A stretch of 64,000 bases of DNA from Gimesia benthica (lineage in GTDB: Bacteria; Planctomycetota; Planctomycetia; Planctomycetales; Planctomycetaceae), in NCBI RefSeq assembly GCF_009720525.1, contig NZ_CP043930.1, positions 3,132,501-3,196,500 on the forward strand. Direction: 5' to 3'. Of the stretch, positions 27,377-35,654 are shown in pieces (the stretch's first letter is position 1; every line of letters starts with the position of its first letter). Under the pieces are notes generated by a model. The model did no database searches. It was not told the origin of the DNA and saw only the letters and a program-made list of their open reading frames with translations. Both the position numbers and the translations under genes were made by a program.

Positions 27377-29521
27377 ATGAATAGTTCCCTGATAGCCAAC
27401 AGTCAAACCGTGCCACAGCAGCAGTCTGTGCATGGCAGCTATCATATGGGCTCTTCACAGATCCTGAGGGAACTGGTTGCATTCTCGGCCGAATCCGACG
27501 AACTGGCACTCAATACACAACATACGGACGACGTCGATCAGGTCATCTGTCGTAAACACCTGCGCAAACTGTTGACTGCGCTACAGGCACGTGATGCTGT
27601 CACACTCGGTCACTGCCGACGTGTCGCTTTCCTGGCCAAAGGGATTGCCAACAATCTGGGCTGGGAAGGTATCCACCTGAAACGCCTGGAAGTAGCCGCA
27701 CTGCTGCACGATATTGGTAAAATCGGCGTCCCCGACCACATCATTTTCAAGCCGGGTAAGCTGACATCAGATGAAATCGAACTGATGTCGCATTACCACC
27801 ACATCGGTCTCGATGTGTTACAGGCCTGTCGCACCGACCATGAAGTGTTGACTATCCTCTCGCAAACCCGTTTTCACTTCAGCGGGGCGACCAATGGATA
27901 TCAATGCATCGGCAGTGAAGTTCATCAGGGGGCACGCATCCTGGCGATCGCTGACGCCTATGATTCACTGGCCACCGATCAGGTCTATCGGACCGGGAAG
28001 AAACACGAAGAGATCATGTCGATCCTGATGGGGGCCGCAGGCACTCAGTTCGATGGCAACATCATCTGTGCCCTGTCCCGCTGGGAACAGACCGAACGGG
28101 AAACCTTCCACGAAGCCATTCAAGAGGTCAACCGAAACTTTCAGCCGAAGCCACTGAATGAGCGGGAGATAGTGGAAGCGAATCTGATCAGTAATATTTT
28201 CTCCTACCTGTTTCAAATCGAAAGTCTTTATGATGGTTTTTATATCGTCAACTCGGATTTTCAGTTTGTGCTATTCAGCCCTGGTCTGGAACAACTGACT
28301 AACCTGCGATCCGGCGACATGCTGGGCAACTCCTGGACCAATCACAGCGTCCCGGTGACGAATCAGGATGGAACGATGCTCGCCTCATCCGAGCACACCA
28401 TGAACCGGGTCATCGCCAGTGGAAAATCAATGACCACGGAACTAATGCTGAAACGACCGGACGGCCGGCTGATTCAGATCGAAGTTCAATCCGTCCCCAT
28501 GTTCGGGGAAGATGGTCGTCTGGTTGGCGTAGCGGAGATCTTCCGTGATCTGTCACGGAGCCTGAAGCGTCCCCAGGAATTTAACCAGCTGAAAATGGCT
28601 GCCAGCCAGGATGCACTGACGTCCGTTGCCAACCGGGGAGAACTGGAAACTCAGCTGGCAATCATGTTGAACCAGGCCAGCCAGAACCAGAACACAGCCC
28701 CTTTAAGCATTATCTTCATCGACGCCGATCACTTTAAAAACATCAACGACACTTATGGCCATGCGGTTGGCGATGAAGTGCTCATTGAACTGGCCCGACT
28801 GTTTCAGCATGAAACCTATTCCGGAGAACTGGTGGGGCGTTACGGGGGTGAAGAGTTTGTCATTCTCTGCCCGGAAACCGACCTGGAACATGCACGGCAA
28901 AAAGCAGAACGCCTGCGACTGGCAGTGAATAATCTGAAACTGGAAAATTTAAACAATAACCGCATCACTGCCTCGTTTGGTGTCGCGCAGCTGGAGCCGG
29001 GTGACTCCCTGGAAAGCCTGTTCCATCGTGCCGACAATGCCCTCTACCAGGCGAAAGAAACAGGACGTAATCGGGTCTGTTCCTTGACCTGTGAAGAACA
29101 GATGTCGGGCGCGGTTCCTGAAGCCGTCGCTCCCGACCAATCCAATGCAGGCAAAATGGTCTTCGAGAGCTCCTTCAGCGCTCTCATCTCATCAGATATT
29201 GTTGTTTACAAGCTCGGAGGCTTCGTCAATGACAATGATGCACACCTCACTGAAGTCAATCCGAATCGAGCTGTCATGCGTCTGGGCAAAGCCGGGCTAC
29301 TTCCCTTCTGGGGAAAAACGGATGACCGCCGCCCTATCGAGGTGGAACTGGTCTTTGATAATGCCACCCGGAAATCCACTTCCGGCTCACGAAATGCGAC
29401 ACCCCGCGTGGAAGTCATGATCAGAATGACTCCCCTGGGCTGGATCAAACAGCCTGAAGTCTTCCAGAAACGGGCCGCTCGTGTCTTTCGTCTGCTGAAA
29501 GATTATTTCGTCGCTGACTGA
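27377..29521 (+). CDS. Diguanylate cyclase with degenerate HD-GYP and PAS domains
   Basis: A 714-residue cytoplasmic signalling protein. Residues 60-200 form an HD-GYP-like domain with the HD pair intact (LLHDIGKIGVPD, H111-D112), but the segment that should read HHE..DGxGYP is RFHFSGATNGYQC (166-177), so phosphodiesterase activity is doubtful. A PAS domain (about 275-395) follows, then GGDEF (about 415-580) with DADHFKNINDTYGH and GRYGGEEF, an intact cyclase site; the RxxD inhibitory site before it is absent (YSGE at that place). The last 130 residues are an unrecognised beta-rich domain (starting near SSFSALISSDI). It likely makes cyclic di-GMP, perhaps linked to the exopolysaccharide export genes downstream. 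Confidence 0.88.
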   Translation: MNSSLIANSQTVPQQQSVHGSYHMGSSQILRELVAFSAESDELALNTQHTDDVDQVICRKHLRKLLTALQARDAVTLGHCRRVAFLAKGIANNLGWEGIHLKRLEVAALLHDIGKIGVPDHIIFKPGKLTSDEIELMSHYHHIGLDVLQACRTDHEVLTILSQTRFHFSGATNGYQCIGSEVHQGARILAIADAYDSLATDQVYRTGKKHEEIMSILMGAAGTQFDGNIICALSRWEQTERETFHEAIQEVNRNFQPKPLNEREIVEANLISNIFSYLFQIESLYDGFYIVNSDFQFVLFSPGLEQLTNLRSGDMLGNSWTNHSVPVTNQDGTMLASSEHTMNRVIASGKSMTTELMLKRPDGRLIQIEVQSVPMFGEDGRLVGVAEIFRDLSRSLKRPQEFNQLKMAASQDALTSVANRGELETQLAIMLNQASQNQNTAPLSIIFIDADHFKNINDTYGHAVGDEVLIELARLFQHETYSGELVGRYGGEEFVILCPETDLEHARQKAERLRLAVNNLKLENLNNNRITASFGVAQLEPGDSLESLFHRADNALYQAKETGRNRVCSLTCEEQMSGAVPEAVAPDQSNAGKMVFESSFSALISSDIVVYKLGGFVNDNDAHLTEVNPNRAVMRLGKAGLLPFWGKTDDRRPIEVELVFDNATRKSTSGSRNATPRVEVMIRMTPLGWIKQPEVFQKRAARVFRLLKDYFVAD

Positions 29522-29795
29522 GCAATCCAGCCTTGATCGGCAGATTCTGCCTGTGCCTCGCCGCTGTCCTACCGCCCGCAACAAACCAGGCAAAATGGCC
29601 AACCTTTTCCAATCACGCATCCTGCGTCAAACATTGAATATCCAACGATTTTACCTGTCCTGCACCCCCGGATAATCGTTAAGAACCGAAAAACCATACA
29701 CACCGCTGGAATCGGCATCCGATAAATCAACCGTATAGCTTAACACTCAGTCTGCGCACGGTGGCCTAATTGTGGATTCCAGATCTCGAAACAAC

Positions 29796-30890
29796 ATGAT
29801 TCAAACCCGCTTGATGAGTTCAGATAGACTCAGGTGTGTTCCCCTGCTTCTGTTTTTCACTCTTGTGGGACTGACAGGCTGTGCCCATAACAGCTGTGGC
29901 GAAGCAGATTCGTGCCCGACGGTCTCCAGTCGTGTGAAGAAATGCTTTCTCTTCCATCATGACAAGTGCTCTCCGAAACCATACTGGTCTATGGAAGGGT
30001 ACCAAACCGACCTCGATAAATTCTTTGTGAAACACGCCGCCAAAAAGTGTGCCAAAGAATCGCTGAAGACCATGTCCGCCGATTGCCAGGACAAACCATC
30101 CAAGTCCTTTCGAAAGGGTTATCAGCAAGCCTACATGGACATTGCCCTGGGCGAATCGGGAGTTGTTCCCCCCGTACCGCCTGAGGAATACTGGGCTGCC
30201 CACTATCGGACCCCAGAAGGCTACATGGAAGTGCAGGAATGGTTCACGGGATACAAACTGGGCTCAGAACATGCCCGCGCTGACGGACGATACGACTTTA
30301 ATCGGATCGCGACCCCTTACTCACTGGCCGCCTGGGAACAACCAGCTGCGGAACACTGGGATGGAAACGTAGCTTATCCAGAGGCGTCCATGCCGAGTCA
30401 GCCCCCACTTGAAACACACCCTGCACCAGCGGCAACACCCAGCCATAGATTGCCTGAAACAACACTGCCACCTCCACCGGTCTCCGGACCACAAACACCA
30501 TTGAAGACAGTACCACAGAGACACTTACCAGAACCGCCTCCGGTACAGACTCTGCCTGACAGAACCCCCAGCGCACAACCGCGACCACTGGTTCCACAGC
30601 CCAGGATTCAACCTCCGACCGCGAAACCGGCGCGGAGGCCATCGGCCGGGATTCAACATACGCCTCTGCCTGATCAGAAAGCGAAACAGATTCGTCCTCA
30701 GGTCAAAGAACCGGCCTTGCCCGCTTATATCAATGATGATCCGCCCCCCAGTCCGTACTCATTACAGTCTTACCCATATACACCTTTGCCCGGAACAGGG
30801 GCGCGACTGGACACGCAAGGTGCGATCAATCAGATGAATGGACAGCAGCGGTATTCTGATTCCAGCATTGAATATTACCCTTACAGATAA
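29796..30890 (+). CDS. Proline-rich lipoprotein, unknown, next to the polysaccharide exporter
   Basis: A 364-residue protein from ATG 29796, although GTG 29772 and ATG 29814 are also in frame. The signal peptide ends in the lipobox LTGC. The N-terminal third is Cys-containing and helical (KKCFLFHHDKCSPKP, FRKGYQQAYMDIALG, FTGYKLGSEHARADGR); the rest is a long Pro/Thr/Gln-rich, probably disordered stretch (about 180-340) that could span the cell wall or periplasm. No enzymatic motif is visible. The polysaccharide export gene begins 63 bp downstream, so the two are likely cotranscribed and work at the same envelope site. Confidence 0.75.
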   Translation: MIQTRLMSSDRLRCVPLLLFFTLVGLTGCAHNSCGEADSCPTVSSRVKKCFLFHHDKCSPKPYWSMEGYQTDLDKFFVKHAAKKCAKESLKTMSADCQDKPSKSFRKGYQQAYMDIALGESGVVPPVPPEEYWAAHYRTPEGYMEVQEWFTGYKLGSEHARADGRYDFNRIATPYSLAAWEQPAAEHWDGNVAYPEASMPSQPPLETHPAPAATPSHRLPETTLPPPPVSGPQTPLKTVPQRHLPEPPPVQTLPDRTPSAQPRPLVPQPRIQPPTAKPARRPSAGIQHTPLPDQKAKQIRPQVKEPALPAYINDDPPPSPYSLQSYPYTPLPGTGARLDTQGAINQMNGQQRYSDSSIEYYPYR

Positions 30891-30953
30891 ACCCGACACG
30901 TTTTAAGAACAGGACGGGAAGTCTTTCCTGTCGAGAGTAAATCAACAGCAGAA

Positions 30954-32495
30954 ATGAACCACAGAATGGCACGACACAACATGACAACAATCGAATGTAA
31001 AGGTTCGATCAAAATGTTGAGACTCTACACCACTGACTTCGTACAGCGGGGCCAGTTCTGGTGCGCACTGGTCTTACTGCTGGCCCTGAATGGCTGTGCC
31101 GCCATTCATCCACTCAAAGGTGTCCCCGCACAATACCTGCCGAATGAATACAAAGGTGAAGTCCGTTCCGGCAAGGAAACCATTGACCTTTCACTGCTCC
31201 GTCAACCCGCCCCCAAACACTACCTGCTGGACTCGGGCGATGTATTGGGAGTTTATATTGAAGGCGTTCTGGGACAGTTTAAAGAAGTGCCCCCCGTTCA
31301 TTTTCCTCAGACACAGGAAGTCGCGCCTTCATTAGGTTACCCGATTCCTATTCGTGAAGACGGTACAATCTCACTCCCCCTGATCGGCACTGTATTCGCC
31401 CGGGGACTCACGCTGACTCAGTTGGAAGAAACGATTCGCCGCAAATACACGACCGAGAAGGACATTCTTCGCGAAGGACGGGATCGAATCCTGATCAGCC
31501 TGCAGAAGCCACGTTCGTATCGGGTGCTGGTAATTCGCCAGGAAAATGCCAATGATCTGGTGGGAGCCACCGTCGGAAACCTGAATATTGGTCGCTCCAA
31601 GCGGGGAACCGGCCGGGTCATCAATTTACCCGCTTATAATAATGACGTCCTGCACGCCCTGGCAGAAACAGGTGGTCTGCCCGGACTGGATGCAGAAAAC
31701 TCGATTTATATTATTCGAGGCGGTGCCAATGAGATGAATCAATCCGTTTGCCCCCCACCGGTGCAGACCGGTTCCCATAGTATGAACGAGCCGAGAAACG
31801 CTCAGAAAATCCAACAGGTCTCTGACTCATACACTCCGCTGCCGGCCCCAACTCAGCTTCCATCAGACACCGCCTTCCAGGTGGGGCAGCCCCTGTATCC
31901 GTTTGAGGGAAACAACTATTACTCCGGGGACTTCCCTGCTCCGACCATGATCAACGATTCCACCATGCAGCGGCCCGGCATCGTCAAAATCCCGATCCGA
32001 CTCAGCCCGGGTGAGCAGGTCAACCTGACACGCGAAGACATTATCCTGCACGATGGGGATGTGGTGTTTATTGAGTCGCGCGATACGGAGATCTTTTATA
32101 CCGGCGGTCTGCTGGGAGGGGGACAATACACCCTGCCCCGCGATTACGACCTCGATATTCTGGGCGCCATCTCCATTGCCCAGGGAGGCAACAATTCCAG
32201 CAATGGTAAATCAACGGGAGGTCCTTCGGCACTCAACCAGGACGTGACAATCAGTGCCAGCAACGCGATCATCCTCCGGCAACTTCCTAATGGCACCCAA
32301 CTCCCCATCAAGGTTGACCTCTATCAGGCAGTCCGCGATCCGAGTCAACGTGTGCTGATTCAGCCCGGCGACTACATCATTCTGCAATACACCAAGTCTG
32401 AAGCGATCGCAGCCTTCATTGAAAGACATCTGCTGGAAGGTGCATTGTTCGGGCTGGCAGCCTCGAATCTCCAGAACGGCGGAGGCAACCGCTGA
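30954..32495 (+). CDS. Polysaccharide biosynthesis/export lipoprotein (Wza-like, SLBB domains)
   Basis: A 513-residue outer-membrane export protein. The lipobox is LNGC (Cys about residue 48). The Poly_export domain follows (LLDSGDVLGVYIEGV, GYPIPIREDGTISLPLIGTV, about 80-170), then an SLBB domain (SYRVLVIRQEN, LHALAETGGLPG). A Pro/Gln-rich insert (about 260-335) separates it from a second SLBB (about 345-490, VFIESRDTEIFYTGGLLGGGQ). The C-terminal helix FIERHLLEGALFGLAA could form the membrane-spanning crown seen in Wza. It exports extracellular polysaccharide; partner Wzc/Wzy genes are not in the window. ATGs at 30954 and 30981 are both possible starts. Confidence 0.9.
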   Translation: MNHRMARHNMTTIECKGSIKMLRLYTTDFVQRGQFWCALVLLLALNGCAAIHPLKGVPAQYLPNEYKGEVRSGKETIDLSLLRQPAPKHYLLDSGDVLGVYIEGVLGQFKEVPPVHFPQTQEVAPSLGYPIPIREDGTISLPLIGTVFARGLTLTQLEETIRRKYTTEKDILREGRDRILISLQKPRSYRVLVIRQENANDLVGATVGNLNIGRSKRGTGRVINLPAYNNDVLHALAETGGLPGLDAENSIYIIRGGANEMNQSVCPPPVQTGSHSMNEPRNAQKIQQVSDSYTPLPAPTQLPSDTAFQVGQPLYPFEGNNYYSGDFPAPTMINDSTMQRPGIVKIPIRLSPGEQVNLTREDIILHDGDVVFIESRDTEIFYTGGLLGGGQYTLPRDYDLDILGAISIAQGGNNSSNGKSTGGPSALNQDVTISASNAIILRQLPNGTQLPIKVDLYQAVRDPSQRVLIQPGDYIILQYTKSEAIAAFIERHLLEGALFGLAASNLQNGGGNR

Positions 32496-32528
32496 ACCGG
32501 TCTGCCTGAGCGGGGCTGAAAGCCGAGA

Positions 32529-33338
32529 CTACTTCTTCTCGATGACGAAGCCCTGTTTTTCGTCGGGTTTAGCCAGTAGAACTTCACCGATGTGCTGCTT
32601 GTCTTTGAGTGTATCCCGACCAATCAGTAAAAGATCGTCTGAGATCCGCTCTACGCCCAACGCGCAATCGAGGGGGAATTTCGCTTTGAAGGTATAGTTT
32701 ATATCGGCCTTCAACAGTTCCGAACCATAACAGCCAAACCACCACTGCTGATTCGCAAAAGTGGCCGTCTGAATTCCCAGCAAAGTGTAGCCACTCTGCA
32801 AGACATGTTTCTTGACGAACTTCAGATTCTGATCGTATTCGTAGAGATAGTTCTCCTTGAACCCTTTTGGCAATCCACCTACGACCAGGAACTTGCCCCC
32901 ATGGTGTGCGATTCCTCCGGCTCCATAGATCACTTCCGGTGTTTTGTGCTTGCCAATCAGCAGCAGTTTCTCCGCGTCGTAAACGTAAACCCAGGAATCT
33001 GCCTTCCCCTCGGCATTATTGAAATCGCCAAAATTCACAGCGACATAGACTTTGCCATCCACATGACAGAGATCTCCATGGTGATTACCAACCGGAATCT
33101 TGATCAGGACCTTCCCGTCAGCATTGGTTTTTACCAGCTGAGTCGTAAAGCTCCAGAAGATATTTCCCTGGCCATCAACACAAACCCCCTGCAAATGATG
33201 CGGATACGTTCCCTCACAGCGGGTATTGTGATAGGGAGTCTGTTCCGGCTTTGTTTCCGCCTGGGCGATAGTACCGAGACCACAGACCAGAGCAATTACC
33301 AGCAACCATGACTCACACTGCAGTTTCTTCACCAGCAA
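32529..33338 (-). CDS. Secreted beta-propeller-like protein
   Basis: A 269-residue protein with a signal peptide (about 1-27, ending TIAQAE). Repeated strands such as GVCVDGQGNIFWSF, DLCHVDGKVYVAVN and GGIAHHGGKFLVVGG suggest an NHL or SMP-30 type propeller of about five or six blades. No catalytic set is clear. It is convergent with the export gene (34 bp apart) and 13 bp downstream of the FmdB-like gene on the same strand. Confidence 0.7.
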   Translation of the reverse strand: MLVKKLQCESWLLVIALVCGLGTIAQAETKPEQTPYHNTRCEGTYPHHLQGVCVDGQGNIFWSFTTQLVKTNADGKVLIKIPVGNHHGDLCHVDGKVYVAVNFGDFNNAEGKADSWVYVYDAEKLLLIGKHKTPEVIYGAGGIAHHGGKFLVVGGLPKGFKENYLYEYDQNLKFVKKHVLQSGYTLLGIQTATFANQQWWFGCYGSELLKADINYTFKAKFPLDCALGVERISDDLLLIGRDTLKDKQHIGEVLLAKPDEKQGFVIEKK

Positions 33339-33351
33339 ATCTCCTCAACAG

Positions 33352-33648
33352 CTAATCGGCAGAAATCAGGTCCGGTCCATCGCCGGCCCGCTTCTCGTAC
33401 TTTCCGCTGGAGGATTTCACATACTTAGTGAATCCCAGCTCTCCCAGACGTTTGTCATCGTTTAAGGTACGCTTCGCCTCGGCATCTGACCATTTTCCGG
33501 AAATATTCGCAGCAGTAATGACACGTCGAACCGGCTCTCCGGTCTCTGGATGCTGCGTTAAAATTGGTTCACTCATCCGTTGAATGACTTCGAATCGTTC
33601 ACCAGCCGACCCATCAGGGTTGACGACTTCATACACATAAGTAGGCAT
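33352..33648 (-). CDS. FmdB-like protein lacking the zinc-ribbon cysteines
   Basis: A 98-residue protein that starts MPTYVYEV, as FmdB-family zinc ribbons do (MPTYEY...), and keeps the spaced pattern RFEVIQRMSEP and VRRVITAANISGKW. The four cysteines that bind zinc in the family are absent; TQHPETGEP stands where CPxCG would be. The rest is hydrophilic. It could be a structural relative that folds without metal. Function unknown. It is divergent from hpf, 357 bp away. Confidence 0.7.
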   Translation of the reverse strand: MPTYVYEVVNPDGSAGERFEVIQRMSEPILTQHPETGEPVRRVITAANISGKWSDAEAKRTLNDDKRLGELGFTKYVKSSSGKYEKRAGDGPDLISAD

Positions 33649-34005
33649 TGCTACCGGATAACCTCAAAAAAGGGGGGCAGAAATCAAGAATCTGCCAGCC
33701 GACACACTGGCCATCAGGCCACTGCCAGTTTATATTCCCCACCGAGTAAACGGGCGAAATTGGGGGCCAAATCCCTCCCCAGGCAGCAGACTGCACAGAC
33801 TATAACTTCATCTGATCTATTGAAATCATATCCGAACCCGCATGCAAGGAAAAGGTCCTGAAGTTTGCAGCGCGAGCTTGAGATTTAGTGGCTGGTATAT
33901 CTGGACCTCCCCAGCTAGAATCTGTTAGCATCTTCTATTGTTGAACCCAGACAAACTCACATAAGTACACACAGCGTGGGTAGTTTTTTAACAGGAGAAT
34001 TTTCC
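33649..34005. other. Divergent intergenic region before hpf
   Basis: About 357 bp, AT-rich near hpf, holding the promoters of the FmdB-like gene (left) and hpf (right). I see no clean -35/-10 pair and no small gene. The ribosome site of hpf is AGGAG at 33993-33997. Confidence 0.45.
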
Positions 34006-34380
34006 GTGCAAGTTGCGATTACTTGTCGTCATGGCAGCGTCTCAGATGGTCTGCGTGAATATATTACTGAAAAGTCTGAGAAGTTACTGACTTACTTTGA
34101 GCGGGTAACGGCAATCCAGATCACAATCGATCAAGGCGAAAACCAGAACCGGGTCGAAATTCTCGTTGATGCAGAACACAAACACAATTTTGTTTCGCAT
34201 GCAGAAGGTGACGAAGTTAAACCCAACTTCCACGCCGCTTTGAGCAAGATGGAACAGCAGATTAAAAAATACAAACAAAAGATTCAGGATCACCGCCGCG
34301 ATCTCCCCATGAATGAAATCGCTGAGAACGGAATGGCCGAGGCGGAAGCCGAGACCGAAGAAGAAACCGAATCTGAATAA
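34006..34380 (+). CDS. hpf: Ribosome hibernation-promoting factor, short form
   Basis: A 124-residue protein of the HPF/RaiA family that inactivates ribosomes in stationary phase by binding the 30S decoding region. The fold is recognisable from QVAITCRHGSVSDGLREYI, KLLTYFERVTAIQITID and AEHKHNFVSHAEGDE. The GTG at 34006 is chosen because AGGAG ends 8 bases before it; a GTG at 33976 lacks a site. The tail is acidic (EAETEEETESE). It stands before ptsN as in the rpoN-hpf-ptsN order of proteobacteria. Confidence 0.92.
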   Translation: MQVAITCRHGSVSDGLREYITEKSEKLLTYFERVTAIQITIDQGENQNRVEILVDAEHKHNFVSHAEGDEVKPNFHAALSKMEQQIKKYKQKIQDHRRDLPMNEIAENGMAEAEAETEEETESE

Positions 34381-34383
34381 TTT

Positions 34384-34414
34384 ATTCCTCGCAGACTGAT
34401 TTTTGCTGAGGAAT
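34384..34414. terminator. Hairpin after hpf
   Basis: ATTCCTC at 34384-34390 pairs perfectly with GAGGAAT at 34408-34414 across a 17-base loop. No T-run follows, so it could be a processing site or weak terminator. Confidence 0.3.
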
Positions 34415-34583
34415 GAGACGAAACGTCTTACAATTAAATATCGTGTGAACAGCCTCCCCTGAGCGAAAGAATCCATTTCCGGGGCCGTCATAACTTAACA
34501 ATCATGTCTTGCGTACCATCCGTTCTCCTCGAGAAGGACGCAAACACCGACTTTTTTGCAGATGTAGTTAGAAGGAAAAATAC

Positions 34584-35057
34584 ATGAAGTTAACAGACTT
34601 CGTGGTTTCGGAAGCGATCATTCCGGAATTGAATGTGACAACCAAAGAAGAAGCAATCCGCACCATGGTCGCCAGCCTGAAAAATGCAGGTAGCATTTCG
34701 GCTGATGACGAAGAAGGTATCGTATCGGCAATTCTCAAACGGGAAGAACTGGGATCTACCGGAATTGGTAACGGCGTTGCAGTCCCCCACACCAAACATT
34801 CTTCTGTCGAAAACCTGACAGCAGCTGTGGCCCTCTCTTCAGACGGGGTCGATTTTGCCAGCCTGGACGGCGAAGATGTTTATATTCTGTTTTTGCTGAT
34901 CTCCCCCCTGGATCGTCCAGGAGATCACTTACGCGGCCTGGAGAATATTTCTCGCCACCTGCGGAATCAGAACTTCTGTAAGTTTCTCCGCCAGTCCAAG
35001 AACATCGAAGACATTGTTGAACTGCTCAATGAAGCGGACAGCAATCAACTGGACTAA
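34584..35057 (+). CDS. ptsN: PTS EIIA of the nitrogen/fructose type (PtsN-like)
   Basis: A 157-residue EIIA domain with the phosphoryl-acceptor His in GVAVPHTKH (H69). It would take phosphate from HPr. The gene lies between hpf and the HPr and EI genes. No EIIB or EIIC is present nearby, so it is part of a regulatory PTS that does not transport sugar. The start is ATG (MKLTDFVV), after AGAAGGAAAAA. Confidence 0.92.
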   Translation: MKLTDFVVSEAIIPELNVTTKEEAIRTMVASLKNAGSISADDEEGIVSAILKREELGSTGIGNGVAVPHTKHSSVENLTAAVALSSDGVDFASLDGEDVYILFLLISPLDRPGDHLRGLENISRHLRNQNFCKFLRQSKNIEDIVELLNEADSNQLD

Positions 35058-35225
35058 GCTGAGAGACCTGATTGTCAGGGATCCCCCTGCTCAATTGAAA
35101 CTGACACTTCCTGCTGAGTTGAGTTGATGACTGTCTGGGAGGAGTATACGCTTCGCTGTGCTCCTGATTGATCAAACTAACAGGAAAGGGGTAATTACGA
35201 AACCTCACTGAAAACAAAAGCCTTA

Positions 35226-35579
35226 ATGCGGTCTATGGCCTGTTTTCAGCCAGCTTCTGTAGTTATCAAAAGTGCCATGCAAGAATCTGTTTGCCGTCAG
35301 ATTGTCACCGTCAAAATGAAACAGGGTCTGCATTTGCGCCCGATTTCTGAAATTGTCAGAATGACCCGTGACTATGCTTGCGACTTTAAAATTTCCAATG
35401 GAGATCGGTCGGCCAATGCCCGGGAAGTCTATGACCTGCTGGAACTGCAGGCGCTCCCGGAAACCGAACTGGTTCTGGAAGCAGTCGGCGACGATGCCAC
35501 GAAACTCATGGAAGAAATCGTTCAGTTTTTTGAATCAGGATACAAAAAATTTGAAGAAGTCTCTGATCTGTCTGACTAG
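35226..35579 (+). CDS. ptsH: HPr phosphocarrier protein with Glu at the Ser46 position
   Basis: A 117-residue HPr from ATG 35226; the more usual N-terminus (MQESVCRQIVTV) would use ATG 35277. The EI-phosphorylated His is in GLHLRPISEI (H36, counted from 35226). In HPr of Firmicutes and most proteobacteria Ser46 follows NAK/SAK; here the aligned residues read ANAREVYDLLEL, putting Glu67 in place of Ser46. The fixed negative charge would mimic phospho-Ser and rule out HPr kinase control. It lies 168 bp after ptsN and 75 bp before ptsI. Confidence 0.9.
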   Translation: MRSMACFQPASVVIKSAMQESVCRQIVTVKMKQGLHLRPISEIVRMTRDYACDFKISNGDRSANAREVYDLLELQALPETELVLEAVGDDATKLMEEIVQFFESGYKKFEEVSDLSD

Positions 35580-35654
35580 CCCCTGAACACACCAACCCGA
35601 TGGTTCATCACCGGTTGCCTGTCTGTCGAAAGCGCCATAGTAGGCCCTGATTGA

